Part shown: positions 54,198 to 62,788 of the stretch, one piece after another
Layout: each line of letters starts with the position of its first letter
How positions within the stretch are numbered: position 1 is the stretch's first letter
NCBI RefSeq assembly: GCF_001458315.1
Contig: NZ_CYRX01000026.1
Coordinates: forward strand, 102,131 to 166,130
Source: Thalassobacter stenotrophicus
GTDB taxonomy: Bacteria; Pseudomonadota; Alphaproteobacteria; Rhodobacterales; Rhodobacteraceae
Reading direction: 5' to 3'
Length of the DNA: 64,000 nt
Translations under genes and position numbers: made by a program
Notes under the pieces: model-generated
Told to the model about the DNA's origin: nothing
Databases searched by the model: none
What the model saw: only the letters and a program-made list of their open reading frames with translations

Positions 54198-55043
54198 TTA
54201 ATGCGCAAAAAACACCGGTATTTCAGTTTGTTCAACCATCGACCGCGTGGTGCCGCCCAGCACAGTCTGAATCATGCGGCCGCGGGCATAGGCGCCCATA
54301 ACGATCAGGTCGGCGCCGGTTTCGCGGGCGCGGTCTTGGATACAATCTGAGATCGATCTTTCGCCGCTGGGATACTGAGAGACGGTGACGGTGCAGCCAT
54401 GGTGGCTGAGCCATGCGGCCAAATCGGTGCCGGGATCTGGGCCGTCATGTTCGGGGGTCATGATGGGATCAATGCAGCCTATAACCACTTCTTGAGCATT
54501 CTTAAGATAGGGCAGGGCGCGGTGGACGGCCGCGGCCGCAGGGGGGCTGCTATCCCATGCGATGAACACTCGGGTGGCTTTGTGGGCGGTATTGGCGTTG
54601 ACCTGAAACCCGATGGGCGAGTGGAACAGCACGCCAGAAATCGACTCGCGCAGAAGGTGGGGCGTTTCGCGCAGATTGTTTGCAAAGACGGCCTCATCAC
54701 TGACGCGGGCGCATCGGGCGACCTGATGTTTGACGTGTAGCGAGGCGGTCAGCGTGCCCATGACTTGCCCCGAAGTCCCGTGGTGCGCGAGCAGTTTTTC
54801 GACCTCATCCACGCGGGTTTGTTGAGCGTTGTGAGCCTGTTGGACCTGCATCTGCCAGTTGTCGGGGATGTTGACGGCGCCGTAGGGCGGGATGCCGTAG
54901 GCGTAGGCGGGCAGGGCGGGCGTGGGATCAACCAACAGGCACACAAGGTGGGTTCCGTCGCGGCCTGTCATCTCCGCCATGGCGGCAATCTCGGCGTCTG
55001 GGGTTGCGCTGTTCATCACGAAAAGAAGGGTGCGGCTGCTCAT
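54198..55043 (-). CDS. Universal stress protein (UspA family)
   Basis: 281 residues, tandem Usp-like halves. The second half carries the ATP-site motif GADLIVMGAYARGRMIQTVL followed by GGTTRSM. The N-terminal half (LLFVMNSATPDAEIAAMAEM) is more diverged. The ATG at 55043 with GGAGACC is preferred over 55121. An imperfect FNR-type box lies about 72-85 bp upstream. Usp proteins help survival under anoxia and energy stress; exact role unknown. Confidence 0.87.
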   Translation of the reverse strand: MSSRTLLFVMNSATPDAEIAAMAEMTGRDGTHLVCLLVDPTPALPAYAYGIPPYGAVNIPDNWQMQVQQAHNAQQTRVDEVEKLLAHHGTSGQVMGTLTASLHVKHQVARCARVSDEAVFANNLRETPHLLRESISGVLFHSPIGFQVNANTAHKATRVFIAWDSSPPAAAAVHRALPYLKNAQEVVIGCIDPIMTPEHDGPDPGTDLAAWLSHHGCTVTVSQYPSGERSISDCIQDRARETGADLIVMGAYARGRMIQTVLGGTTRSMVEQTEIPVFFAH

Positions 55044-55114
55044 GGTGGTCTCCGTTCTGGGGGCGGCAGTGGCCAAATCATGAGAGGAGCGTGACACGGG
55101 CGCGCGGGCCGGGA

Positions 55115-55128
55115 CTGACAAAGATCAA
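55115..55128. promoter_or_regulatory. Imperfect FNR/FixK-type box between usp and cbpM
   Basis: Minus-strand TTGATCTTTGTCAG: one perfect half site, two mismatches in the other. It lies between divergent genes at distances typical of FNR control. Confidence 0.5.
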
Positions 55129-55211
55129 TAGACCTTGGGTCGGGCTGTGGCATCGGAAGAGGGTTAACGGATTGGACCGCGGGTGTTGACGCCCAAGCAG
55201 GAGAGAAGCGG

Positions 55212-55511
55212 ATGAAGAAGACCACACGACGGAGGGAGACGGCGGACGCGCTATCGCTGCCGGATCTGTGCCGGTTTGTTCATGCAGATGAAGATTGGAT
55301 TATCGAGTTAGTAGAGGAGGGCGTGTTAACGCCTGTGGGCAGTCATCGCGGGAATTGGCGGTTTGTGGGGGCGAGTATCGTGCGTGCGAAAAAGGCCGGT
55401 CGGTTGAGCCGCGATCTGGGGATCAACGCACCGGGTCTGGCGCTTGTGTTGGAGTTAATGGAGGAACGGGATGCGGCGCGTCGGCGGCTTGCGCGGTATG
55501 AAATTCCGTAA
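55212..55511 (+). CDS. CbpM-like chaperone modulator (MerR-type HTH)
   Basis: 99 residues matching CbpM/MerR_2-like proteins (LSLPDLCRFVHADEDWIIEL; GVLTPVGSHRGNWRFVGASI; RLSRDLGINAPGLALVLELM). In E. coli CbpM binds and inhibits the DnaJ-like co-chaperone CbpA. GGAGAGAAGCGG-type purines precede the ATG. No DnaJ/CbpA gene is next to it here. It faces a usp gene across an FNR-like site, so it may belong to the same stress regulon. Confidence 0.8.
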   Translation: MKKTTRRRETADALSLPDLCRFVHADEDWIIELVEEGVLTPVGSHRGNWRFVGASIVRAKKAGRLSRDLGINAPGLALVLELMEERDAARRRLARYEIP

Positions 55512-55519
55512 AGTAGGCT

Positions 55520-56170
55520 CTATTTCAGCCGATTTTTGTATTTCCGATAGAGGCGGCTGTTTACCTTTATGAACTGTGACAGACCGCGGCCCAACAGGCC
55601 CGCCGGGCTTTGGCGCAAGTAGAGATAGCCTGTGACGCTAGCGATCAGACCGCCGAATGCGTTGAGGATGAGGTCGCCCATCGTGTCGCTGAGGCCGGAC
55701 TTTTGCATGTTCATCCCAAGGCCCGCGTCCATCGTGAATTCAAAAATTTCCCATGTGGCGCCGACGGTCATGGCGACGCAAAAGCTGATGAGCGCGATGG
55801 CGGAGGGGGGCGCGGCGAAGCGGTCGCCTTCGAACAACATGAAGGCGAACAAGAACCCCATGAGGCCAAATCCCACCGCCGAAGAGCCATGGAGCGCGAG
55901 GTCCCACCACCACAAACGTTCGTAGAAATCGAACGCCTCGCCCAGGAAGATGGAGGCAAAGCAAAACAGCGTGGTGAACAGCAAAAAGGGCAGGGGGAGT
56001 GTCAGGGACCAGCGGGCTGCGAGCAAGGGGGGGACCAGTGCGAGGCTGAGGGTGGTGAGGCTGACGAAGGCGAGGGACCAGCGCGCTAGGCCCAAAGAAA
56101 TTAACCCCGTTAACAGTAGAAGTGTCCAGATGATCAGCATTGTACTGCTGGTATTTGGGATCACTTTCAT
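55520..56170 (-). CDS. DUF2238 (YjdF-like) membrane protein
   Basis: 216 residues with about six membrane segments. DUF2238 landmarks: FYERLWWWDLALHGSSAVGF, GATWEIFEFTMDAGLGMNMQ and SGLSDTMGDLILNAFGGLIA. Function of the family is not established. The start may be 56170 or the internal MLIIWTLLLL at 56140; neither has a strong ribosome site. Convergent with the CbpM-like gene and divergent from the phosphodiesterase-like gene. Confidence 0.83.
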   Translation of the reverse strand: MKVIPNTSSTMLIIWTLLLLTGLISLGLARWSLAFVSLTTLSLALVPPLLAARWSLTLPLPFLLFTTLFCFASIFLGEAFDFYERLWWWDLALHGSSAVGFGLMGFLFAFMLFEGDRFAAPPSAIALISFCVAMTVGATWEIFEFTMDAGLGMNMQKSGLSDTMGDLILNAFGGLIASVTGYLYLRQSPAGLLGRGLSQFIKVNSRLYRKYKNRLK

Positions 56171-56228
56171 GGGGGTAAATCGCTCCGTAGGTGTTAAAAT
56201 CGCACGTGTTAGACACTATCTATGTGGG

Positions 56229-56933
56229 ATGTCGTCACATTTCATCCGTATCGCCAGCTATAATATGCGCAAAGCCCGTGGGCTTGATCAACGACGTCGT
56301 CCGGAGCGGACCTGCGCAGTTCTTAACACTTTGGGGGCGGATGTTGTGGTCTTGCAAGAGGCGGATCGGCGGCTGGGGCCGCGCCCGCCCGCGCTATCGC
56401 GAGAGATGATTGCAGCGGAAACCGATTTTGACGTGGTTGAGGTGTGCGACAATGGGCTAAGCCTTGGGTGGCACGGCAATGCGGTTTTGGTGCGCAAGTG
56501 GCTGAGCGCGGGTGACGTGAAGCGCGTGTCTTTGCCGGGGTTGGAGCCACGCGGTGCGGTTCGGGTGGGGCTGAACGTTGGGCCGGGTCTGACGCTTGTG
56601 GCCACCCATTTGGGGCTGCGACGGCGAGATCGTCGTGCGCAGTTGGCCGCGCTGACTGCGGCCACGGCTGACGATACCCATTGCATCATTGGCGGTGATT
56701 TTAACGAATGGTCGGTGGCCAAAGGGCTCGAACCCTTGGCCGCGCGGTTCAACACCCACAGTCCGGGCCGGTCGTTCCATGCGCGGCGTCCGATTGCGGC
56801 ACTGGACCGGTTTGCGATGACGCCGGGTGTCATTTTGCGCGACGCCGGAGTCGAGGAAGGGCCGTTGGCCAAGATCGCCTCGGACCATTTGCCGATCTGG
56901 TCGGACATCGAAATCCCGCCCGCTACTTGCTGA
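56229..56933 (+). CDS. Endonuclease/exonuclease/phosphatase family protein
   Basis: 234 residues. EEP fold motifs are present: IRIASYNMRKARGLDQRRRP, VVVLQEADRRLG (catalytic Glu), LVATHLGLRRRDR, IIGGDFNEW (catalytic Asp/Asn) and ASDHLPIWSDIEI (catalytic His). Members hydrolyse phosphodiesters of nucleic acids, lipids or inositides. The ATG at 56229 starts the domain; the longer frame is antisense to the upstream gene. Substrate unknown. Its 3' end overlaps the usp gene. Confidence 0.88.
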   Translation: MSSHFIRIASYNMRKARGLDQRRRPERTCAVLNTLGADVVVLQEADRRLGPRPPALSREMIAAETDFDVVEVCDNGLSLGWHGNAVLVRKWLSAGDVKRVSLPGLEPRGAVRVGLNVGPGLTLVATHLGLRRRDRRAQLAALTAATADDTHCIIGGDFNEWSVAKGLEPLAARFNTHSPGRSFHARRPIAALDRFAMTPGVILRDAGVEEGPLAKIASDHLPIWSDIEIPPATC

Positions 56934-57762
56934 ACAAAATGGGAACTTTGTGATCGCGCAGCAGTTCATACGATGTCGCGCCGATCACAAAATCATAGGT
57001 CGAAGAATGGCCGAACGCACCTGTTACGATCATGTCAGCGCCTTTTTCAAAGGCCACGGCGCTGAGGACCGATGCGATGCTTTGGCCCAAGGGATCGCGA
57101 TGTTCTAGGGTTGGGCGCAACCCATGGCGCGCGAACATTTCGGTAATGGCGATGGCGTCATCGGCGGCCATCAGGTCCTCAGCGGTGCGGCCCACGCTTA
57201 GCACGGTCAGACGCGCATCAGGCTCGGCTATGCATAGGACATCATGTGCGGCGCGCGCGGCTTCGCGGGTTTCGCTCCAGCCGAGGACGATCTTTTCGCC
57301 GATCTCGGGGCCTTGATAATCAGCGGGGATTACCAGCACCGGCCGCCCACATTCGCGGATCACGTCGCGCTGGATCTGGCGCATATCGCGGGGGTCCGTG
57401 TCTTGGCCATCTTGGGCCATGATCACCAGATCAGCGGCGCGGGCGCTTTCGATCATGCGGTCGGTGGCGGAGCGGGTATCAGCCCGTACAACCCTAAATT
57501 CGCTGACGAAATCCTCGGGGCTGGTGTGGTGTTCGAAGATATCTTCGATTTCGGCGGTTTCTTTATTTTGGCTGCTGCGAAAAGCCAAAAACGTGTCTTC
57601 TGGGATGTGCATGGCGATGCCGGGATAGACCAAGATCGCTTCTACGGTGCGCAGGCCCACAAGATGCGCCCCATGTTTTCGGGCAAGGGGCACGGCGACT
57701 TTTAGAATGGTCGCGGTCTGCTCGGCCGTAGTGAGACAGACGAGAATGGTCTTGGGTCGCAT
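56923..57762 (-). CDS. Universal stress protein (UspA family)
   Basis: 279 residues with two Usp domains. The first starts KTILVCLTTAEQTATILKVA, the second holds KIVLGWSETREAARAAHDVL and GADMIVTGAFGHSSTYDFVI followed by GATSYELL, the nucleotide-binding end. A perfect FNR-type box lies 64-77 bp before the ATG and could drive this gene and the divergent one. Likely part of the oxygen-controlled stress set. Confidence 0.9.
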   Translation of the reverse strand: MRPKTILVCLTTAEQTATILKVAVPLARKHGAHLVGLRTVEAILVYPGIAMHIPEDTFLAFRSSQNKETAEIEDIFEHHTSPEDFVSEFRVVRADTRSATDRMIESARAADLVIMAQDGQDTDPRDMRQIQRDVIRECGRPVLVIPADYQGPEIGEKIVLGWSETREAARAAHDVLCIAEPDARLTVLSVGRTAEDLMAADDAIAITEMFARHGLRPTLEHRDPLGQSIASVLSAVAFEKGADMIVTGAFGHSSTYDFVIGATSYELLRDHKVPILFSK

Positions 57763-57825
57763 GGCGTGCTCCTTTTTGCGGCTTGGGGTTTGCGCAAAAG
57801 GTTAACAGCGCGCGGGCGTCCTTGA

Positions 57826-57839
57826 TTGATCCCTATCAA
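57826..57839. promoter_or_regulatory. FNR/FixK-type box
   Basis: TTGATCCCTATCAA, perfect TTGAT-N4-ATCAA. About 66 bp before the ATG at 57899 with TAGGGT at the expected -10 place, and about 70 bp from the divergent usp start. Confidence 0.82.
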
Positions 57840-57898
57840 TTGGGGTCGGGCCGGGTCGCGTAGGGTGCTCCTATGTGCGGGCTGAGAGGAGCGATCAG

Positions 57899-59113
57899 AT
57901 GACCAAACATGCCAAAACCGGGACCACTGTCTTGGCGATTGCCCTGATGGTCGGGGCCGCTGTGGCCCGTGCGGATGGCGGCGAGGTGTCGAGCATCACG
58001 CATGGGGGTGACACCTATATTGCGGGCGCGCAGGTGCATCAGGCAATCCGCAGTCCGGGTGATACTTTTGTTTCTGGGCGCACGGTTGAGGCGAGCGGCG
58101 AGGCGGGGCAGGATTTGCATGTCGCTGGACTGGATCTGTCGATTGGGACGGATGTTGCGGGGGATGTTTACGCCGCCGGCATGACCGTCGTGGTGCGGGG
58201 CAACGTGGGCCAAGACCTCACGGTCGCGGGGCTATCGCTGCGCACGGAGCGCGAGGCAATCACCCAAGGAAACGTTCGGTTGTTTGGCAATTCGGTCACG
58301 ATTGAGGGGCCAATCGAGGGGGCCTTAATGGTCACGGGCCGCGACGTGATCGTGAATGCCGCCATTGCGGGCGACGTTCGGATCATGGCGCAGACCCTGA
58401 CGTTTGGCGCGGATGCTGTCATCAGCGGTGCCCTGACGTATTCGACCCCGGACCGCATCACGGTGCCCGGCCGCGTGGCCGCCGCAGAGCGGGTCGTGTT
58501 TGAACGTCTCTCACACGCGGACATGTGGGAGGAGTGGGACGAGTTCGGCCAAGACCTGCCCGGGGTGCCACCCTTTGCCTCGATGGTGATGGGTTTCGTG
58601 ATTTCGCTGCTGTTTTTTGTTGCGCTGGGGGCGGTGATGCTCAGCTTTATGCCTGAGCGGGTGTCGCGCCTGCGCCGTAGCGTATCAGATGCGCCGGGAC
58701 GGTCGATATTGTTGGGCGTTGGGGGCCTGTCCCTGTTGTGCGGCTTGGTGCCCGTTACCGCGTTAACGGTGGTGGGCCTGCCCTTTGTGCCGGTCGTTTT
58801 GTTGGCCATCGTGGTGGCGTGGATCTTGGGCTACGCTCTTGGGACATATGGCGTGGCCATGCGGATTTGGTCCGGATTTGGCCGCGAGGCGGACCCAAGC
58901 ATCACCGCGCGCCTGTTTGTTTTTGCGGCGGCGTTGAGTGTGGTCGCGCTACTGAATTTCATCCCCTTTGTTGGCTGGGTGATCAATTACACGCTTGTTT
59001 TGCTGGGGGTTGGCGCGATGACCCGGGCCGCGTGTCGGCGGATTATGAAGGCCTCGGACCTTGATGCCGGGCCGAGTGGGGACGGATCAAACCAAGAAAG
59101 GACAGGACTATGA
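57899..59113 (+). CDS. Bactofilin-like (polymer-forming) membrane protein
   Basis: About 404 residues. After a signal peptide (MTKHAKTGTTVLAIALMVGA, then AVARA) come repeating beta-strand turns of the bactofilin type (GGDTYIAGAQVHQAIRSPGD; GQDLHVAGLDLSIGTDVAGD; GNVGQDLTVAGLSLRTE). The second half has about four membrane helices (ASMVMGFVISLLFFVALGAV; LLCGLVPVTALTVVGLPFVP). The strong GAGAGGAG site fixes the start at 57899. Its stop overlaps the next ATG by ATGA. Likely an envelope scaffold; specific role unknown. Confidence 0.78.
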   Translation: MTKHAKTGTTVLAIALMVGAAVARADGGEVSSITHGGDTYIAGAQVHQAIRSPGDTFVSGRTVEASGEAGQDLHVAGLDLSIGTDVAGDVYAAGMTVVVRGNVGQDLTVAGLSLRTEREAITQGNVRLFGNSVTIEGPIEGALMVTGRDVIVNAAIAGDVRIMAQTLTFGADAVISGALTYSTPDRITVPGRVAAAERVVFERLSHADMWEEWDEFGQDLPGVPPFASMVMGFVISLLFFVALGAVMLSFMPERVSRLRRSVSDAPGRSILLGVGGLSLLCGLVPVTALTVVGLPFVPVVLLAIVVAWILGYALGTYGVAMRIWSGFGREADPSITARLFVFAAALSVVALLNFIPFVGWVINYTLVLLGVGAMTRAACRRIMKASDLDAGPSGDGSNQERTGL

Positions 59114-59547
59114 CAACGCAAGGGTTGGAAGTGATCGACCACAGCGTGCAGCTGACCCATGAATGGATCAATGAGTTGGCAGAGCGGTTGGACTGGGCCT
59201 CAAAACGGAATGCATTGCGGCTGTTGCGGGTCACGTTGCAACGTGTGCGTGACCATCTGCCGGGCGATGAGCTGGCGCAGTTTTCGGCCCAGATGCCCGT
59301 GTTTGTGCGTGGGTTTCTGTTCGAGGGTTGGGCGCCGAAACGGACCCTTTTCAAAGAGCGTTCGGGCTGTGCGTTTATCACCGCGATTGATACGTTAATG
59401 GCCGACAGCAGTGAATATCGCGGGCGTGAGGATATCCGCTGTGTGTTTGATCTGTTGAACGCGCGCCTAAGCCCCGGTGAGATTGAGGATATTCGCGCCT
59501 GTCTACCGCAGGATTTGCGCGCGTTATGGCCTGTGCCCGGCACGTGA
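59110..59547 (+). CDS. DUF2267 protein
   Basis: 145 residues, helical. Family landmarks: THEWINELAERLDWASKRNA, LRLLRVTLQRVRDHLPGDEL and LPQDLRALWPVPG. DUF2267 proteins occur singly or in tandem near stress and respiration genes; function unknown. Coupled to the bactofilin-like gene by a 4-bp overlap, so it probably shares the FNR-type box at 57826. Confidence 0.87.
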   Translation: MTTQGLEVIDHSVQLTHEWINELAERLDWASKRNALRLLRVTLQRVRDHLPGDELAQFSAQMPVFVRGFLFEGWAPKRTLFKERSGCAFITAIDTLMADSSEYRGREDIRCVFDLLNARLSPGEIEDIRACLPQDLRALWPVPGT

Positions 59548-59550
59548 AAA

Positions 59551-59577
59551 TAGCCCTACGATGGTGTCGTAGGGCTA
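59551..59577 (-). terminator. Terminator hairpin between DUF2267 and FixK-like genes
   Basis: Perfect 11-bp stem TAGCCCTACGA / TCGTAGGGCTA. On the minus strand it is followed by TTTTC, so it mainly ends the FixK-like transcript; it may work both ways. Confidence 0.75.
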
Positions 59578-59589
59578 AGAATCCTTGTG

Positions 59590-60264
59590 TTAGTCTAGGT
59601 CACCCAGCGAAAGCCCTAGAAGGGCGGTGGGTTTTTGGATGATGACTGTATGGCTTTGGTCAATCGCGATGATCTTGCTTTTGCGCAGTTGCGTGAACGT
59701 GCGGCTGACGGTTTCGGTGGTCAAACCGAGGAAATCCGCGATGTCGGACCGACACATCGGTAGTTTGACCTGACGATAGTTGCCCAAGTCTTGCCCGACA
59801 CGATCTGTTAACACACATAAAAACGACGCCAGCTTTTCGGTCGCCGATTTTCGCCCAAGCATCATGAAATGGTCTTGCATGGCGCTGATTTCGCGCAGGG
59901 CGGCCTGCAATAGTGCGCTATGCAGCACGGGGTCGCCTTCGCCGGTTTCAAGGTGTGCACGGCGGAACGGTTGCAGGCGGGCATCCGTAAGGGTTTCGCA
60001 ATCGGTGTGGTGTTGACCATCAGCGGGAAACCCAATGATATCGCCGGGATAGCCAAAGGCGATAACCTGCCGCCGCCCATCTGCAAGCAGCCGGGTCAGA
60101 CGGACAACTCCACTGGTGACTTGATAGAGCCAGTCCACTTCATCGCCCTCATAGTACAAAAACGCACCGGGGCGCAGGCGGGCCTCAGCCGGTTTTGGAG
60201 TGCTGCTGGCCAAGGGGGCAAGGGGGGCGGCGATCGTGCCGGGATCAGGAATTGTGACGTACAT
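59590..60264 (-). CDS. Crp/Fnr-family regulator, FixK-like
   Basis: 224 residues from the ATG at 60264, chosen for the GGAGGACACATTG site before it. A cyclic-nucleotide-type beta-roll (FLYYEGDEVDWLYQVTSGVV; VIAFGYPGDIIGFPADG) is followed by the dimer helix and an HTH. The recognition helix LTTETVSRTFTQLRKS has the E-x-x-S-R pattern that reads TTGAT. There is no N-terminal cysteine cluster, so it does not sense oxygen by itself like Fnr; that fits FixK. Three TTGAT-type sites lie within 7 kb. It probably controls those genes. Confidence 0.88.
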   Translation of the reverse strand: MYVTIPDPGTIAAPLAPLASSTPKPAEARLRPGAFLYYEGDEVDWLYQVTSGVVRLTRLLADGRRQVIAFGYPGDIIGFPADGQHHTDCETLTDARLQPFRRAHLETGEGDPVLHSALLQAALREISAMQDHFMMLGRKSATEKLASFLCVLTDRVGQDLGNYRQVKLPMCRSDIADFLGLTTETVSRTFTQLRKSKIIAIDQSHTVIIQKPTALLGLSLGDLD

Positions 60265-60422
60265 CAATGTGTCCTCCGCGCTCGTGTCGGAGTGACATTG
60301 GTTAACGAGTGTAATATGCATTAATTTATATATGTAGCTTTTTGTAATTTTTTGTAACGTTGGGTCATCGGTTTTGGGGTACAGATAAGGCTCCCCGCGA
60401 CCCGTTTTATGCATTGTGAGAC

Positions 60423-61196
60423 ATGAACATGGGTGATCCGACAATTCTGATTGTGGATGATGACCCCAAGATACGGACGCTTTTGCGAAACGTGTTAGAA
60501 GGCGACGGTTTCGCAGTGTGTGAAACCGCATCGGCGGCCGGCGTCCATGAGGCGCTAGCGCAGGGTCACATAGATCTAATCACGCTGGATATTAATCTTG
60601 GTAAAGATAACGGTGTTGATCTGGCGCGCGAAATACGGCGCACGTCTGCGGTGCCGATTGTGATGTTGTCAGGCAAAGATGACGTGATTGACCGGGTTGT
60701 CGGGCTTGAGGTTGGGGCGGATGACTACATCACCAAACCGTTCCATATTCGCGAAGTAACTGCCCGAATTCGGAGCGTTTTGCGGCGGTCTGTGCGCACG
60801 GGTGTTGCGCCTGTGTCCTCTGCCGAAGCGTCTTCGGCGGATCGTGTTTTGCAGTTTCGTTTTGATGGGCTAACCGCAATACCGGAGCAACTTGAGCTTT
60901 TGGATCGAAATAATGTCGAATGTAATCTGACAGTTGGTGACTTTAAGCTGTTGATGATATTTCTTGAGCGGCCCAAGAGGGTCCTGTCGCGTGATCAGTT
61001 GTTGGATCTAACGGGCGGGACTTCTTGGACGCCGATGGATCGCACGATCGACAATCAGATAGCGCGGCTTCGCAAACAGATTGAGCGTGATCCCGCGACC
61101 CCTAAGCTGATCAAAACGGTGCGCGGTGTGGGCTATACGCTGACCTGCACGGTTACGGAGGTTCACGCCCCCGAGCTAGGTCCGAGCAAGGCATGA
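60423..61196 (+). CDS. OmpR-family response regulator
   Basis: 257 residues. Receiver domain: TILIVDDDPKIRTLLRNVLE, phospho-Asp in DLITLDINLGKDNG (Asp56), Thr/Ser and Lys in VMLSGKDD and DDYITKPF. The winged-helix output domain ends [20 protein letters not shown]. It is convergent with the hybrid histidine kinase, overlapping by 34 bp, and may be its partner, though the kinase has its own receiver. Targets unknown. Confidence 0.93.
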   Translation: MNMGDPTILIVDDDPKIRTLLRNVLEGDGFAVCETASAAGVHEALAQGHIDLITLDINLGKDNGVDLAREIRRTSAVPIVMLSGKDDVIDRVVGLEVGADDYITKPFHIREVTARIRSVLRRSVRTGVAPVSSAEASSADRVLQFRFDGLTAIPEQLELLDRNNVECNLTVGDFKLLMIFLERPKRVLSRDQLLDLTGGTSWTPMDRTIDNQIARLRKQIERDPATPKLIKTVRGVGYTLTCTVTEVHAPELGPSKA

Positions 61197-62788
61197 AGCC
61201 GCTCGATCAGGTCCGCTTGGCGGTAAGGTTTGTGAAGGATTTCTTGCGGTGTAGCGCCCGGCATTGAACCCGTAACTGCATCGCTGGCGTAACCAGAGGT
61301 TAACAGGACCTTTAGCTTGGGAAATTCCGTGCGGATACGCGCGGCGAGATCATAGCCGTTCAGCGCACCGGGCATCACCAAATCTGAGAATACCAAGTCA
61401 ACGGCAACCCCGTCTTTAAGCATTTGGTAAGCTTCATCACCGGAACTTGCTTCTTCGGTTGCGAAGCCCAAATCGCGGATACGCTCAATCGAGATTTTGC
61501 GCACCACAGCGTTGTCTTCGACGACCAAAATGCGCTCTCCGTTGCCGTGCCAAGGCGCGATTGGTGTGTCGGGTTTAGGCGCGGTTTCTATTGCTGCCGC
61601 CGCGTGGGCAGAGGGAAAATAGAGGCCAAAACTGGTGCCATGCCCGGGCTCGCTATACAAAGTGACATGGCCACCCGATTGGCGCACAAACCCGTAAACC
61701 ATCGCAAGGCCAAGCCCTGTCCCATTGCCATCAGATTTGCTGGTAAAGAATGGTTCAAAGGCACGGCTTTGCGCCTCGGGTGGCATGCCAATTCCGTTAT
61801 CAATGACGGAAAGCCGCACGTAATGACCTGATTTTATGTCGGTTTCTTGGGCAATGTAATCGTCGTCAATCGTGACATTGGCAACCGATACTATCAATTC
61901 TCCCCCGTTGGGCATCGCGTCGCGTGCGTTGAGCGCAAGGTTCATCAACGCTGATTGGAGTTGCGTTGGATCTATCATGACTGGGTCTGCATCTGCCGCA
62001 AAATCTGTGCTGATCCGATAAGTTGCGCCCAAGGTCCGTTCGAGCAGGTGCAGTGCCTCTAGGCAGATCTCACTCAGGTCGGATTTCACTGGATGGAGGG
62101 TGGTTCGGCGCGCAAACATCAGCAACCGATGGGTCAGGTCGGCGCCAAGTTCAGCGGCCTCGAGTGCATCACGGATCATGGCTGTTTGACGATCATCCTT
62201 GTTCCGCATTTCAAGCAGTTCAAGGTTGCCGGTCACGATTGTTAAGATGTTGTTAAAGTCATGGGCAATGCCGCCGGTCATTTGACCAATAGCGTCTAGT
62301 CGCTGTGATCGAGAAAGTGCGGCTTCAGTAGATTTGCGTTGTGTGAGGTCATGCATAATACCGATGAAAATTTCATTACAATCGTGACCTGTGCGGCCCA
62401 CTGATAGGTGCAGGGGAAAAACGGTACCGTCTTTCCGCTTACCCTCAACTTCGCGGCCTAAACCAATGATCCGTTTTTCGCCGGTGGTCATGTGGTCTGA
62501 CATGAACCCGTCGTGTAAATGAGCCAGTGCGTCAGGCATCAAAATACGAACGTTGTGCCCCTGCATTTCGTTAGCTGTATGTTGAAACATCTTAATTGCA
62601 GCAGGGTTAACGCTAAGGATTTTACCGACCCGATCCGACACCACCACAGCATCAACGGCGGCGTCCATAATGGCTTTTAGGACTGCATCGGTCTGCGTGA
62701 GTTCGTCCTTATTGGCCTGGTTCACAGTATTATCCCTTTGTCCCGATCCGCCTAACGCGCCGGCCAAGTACAAACCGAAATCGTTCAT
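61163..62788 (-). CDS. Hybrid histidine kinase with FixL-like PAS domain
   Basis: 541 residues: PAS (~35-150), HisKA with His176 ([14 protein letters not shown]), HATPase ([32 protein letters not shown]) and a C-terminal receiver ([27 protein letters not shown]). The PAS closely follows Fix[18 protein letters not shown] has a histidine (His92) at the heme-ligand place, and [17 protein letters not shown] keeps the arginine (Arg112) that contacts bound oxygen in FixL. No membrane segment. Heme binding is plausible but unproven. Its ATG overlaps the protease stop by 4 bp. Confidence 0.88.
   Translation of the reverse strand: MNDFGLYLAGALGGSGQRDNTVNQANKDELTQTDAVLKAIMDAAVDAVVVSDRVGKILSVNPAAIKMFQHTANEMQGHNVRILMPDALAHLHDGFMSDHMTTGEKRIIGLGREVEGKRKDGTVFPLHLSVGRTGHDCNEIFIGIMHDLTQRKSTEAALSRSQRLDAIGQMTGGIAHDFNNILTIVTGNLELLEMRNKDDRQTAMIRDALEAAELGADLTHRLLMFARRTTLHPVKSDLSEICLEALHLLERTLGATYRISTDFAADADPVMIDPTQLQSALMNLALNARDAMPNGGELIVSVANVTIDDDYIAQETDIKSGHYVRLSVIDNGIGMPPEAQSRAFEPFFTSKSDGNGTGLGLAMVYGFVRQSGGHVTLYSEPGHGTSFGLYFPSAHAAAAIETAPKPDTPIAPWHGNGERILVVEDNAVVRKISIERIRDLGFATEEASSGDEAYQMLKDGVAVDLVFSDLVMPGALNGYDLAARIRTEFPKLKVLLTSGYASDAVTGSMPGATPQEILHKPYRQADLIERLHALLGPSSGA

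Noticed and set aside
57875..57898. Earlier start for the bactofilin-like protein
   Set aside because: The ribosome site GAGAGGAG sits between it and the ATG at 57899, and the signal peptide begins at the latter.
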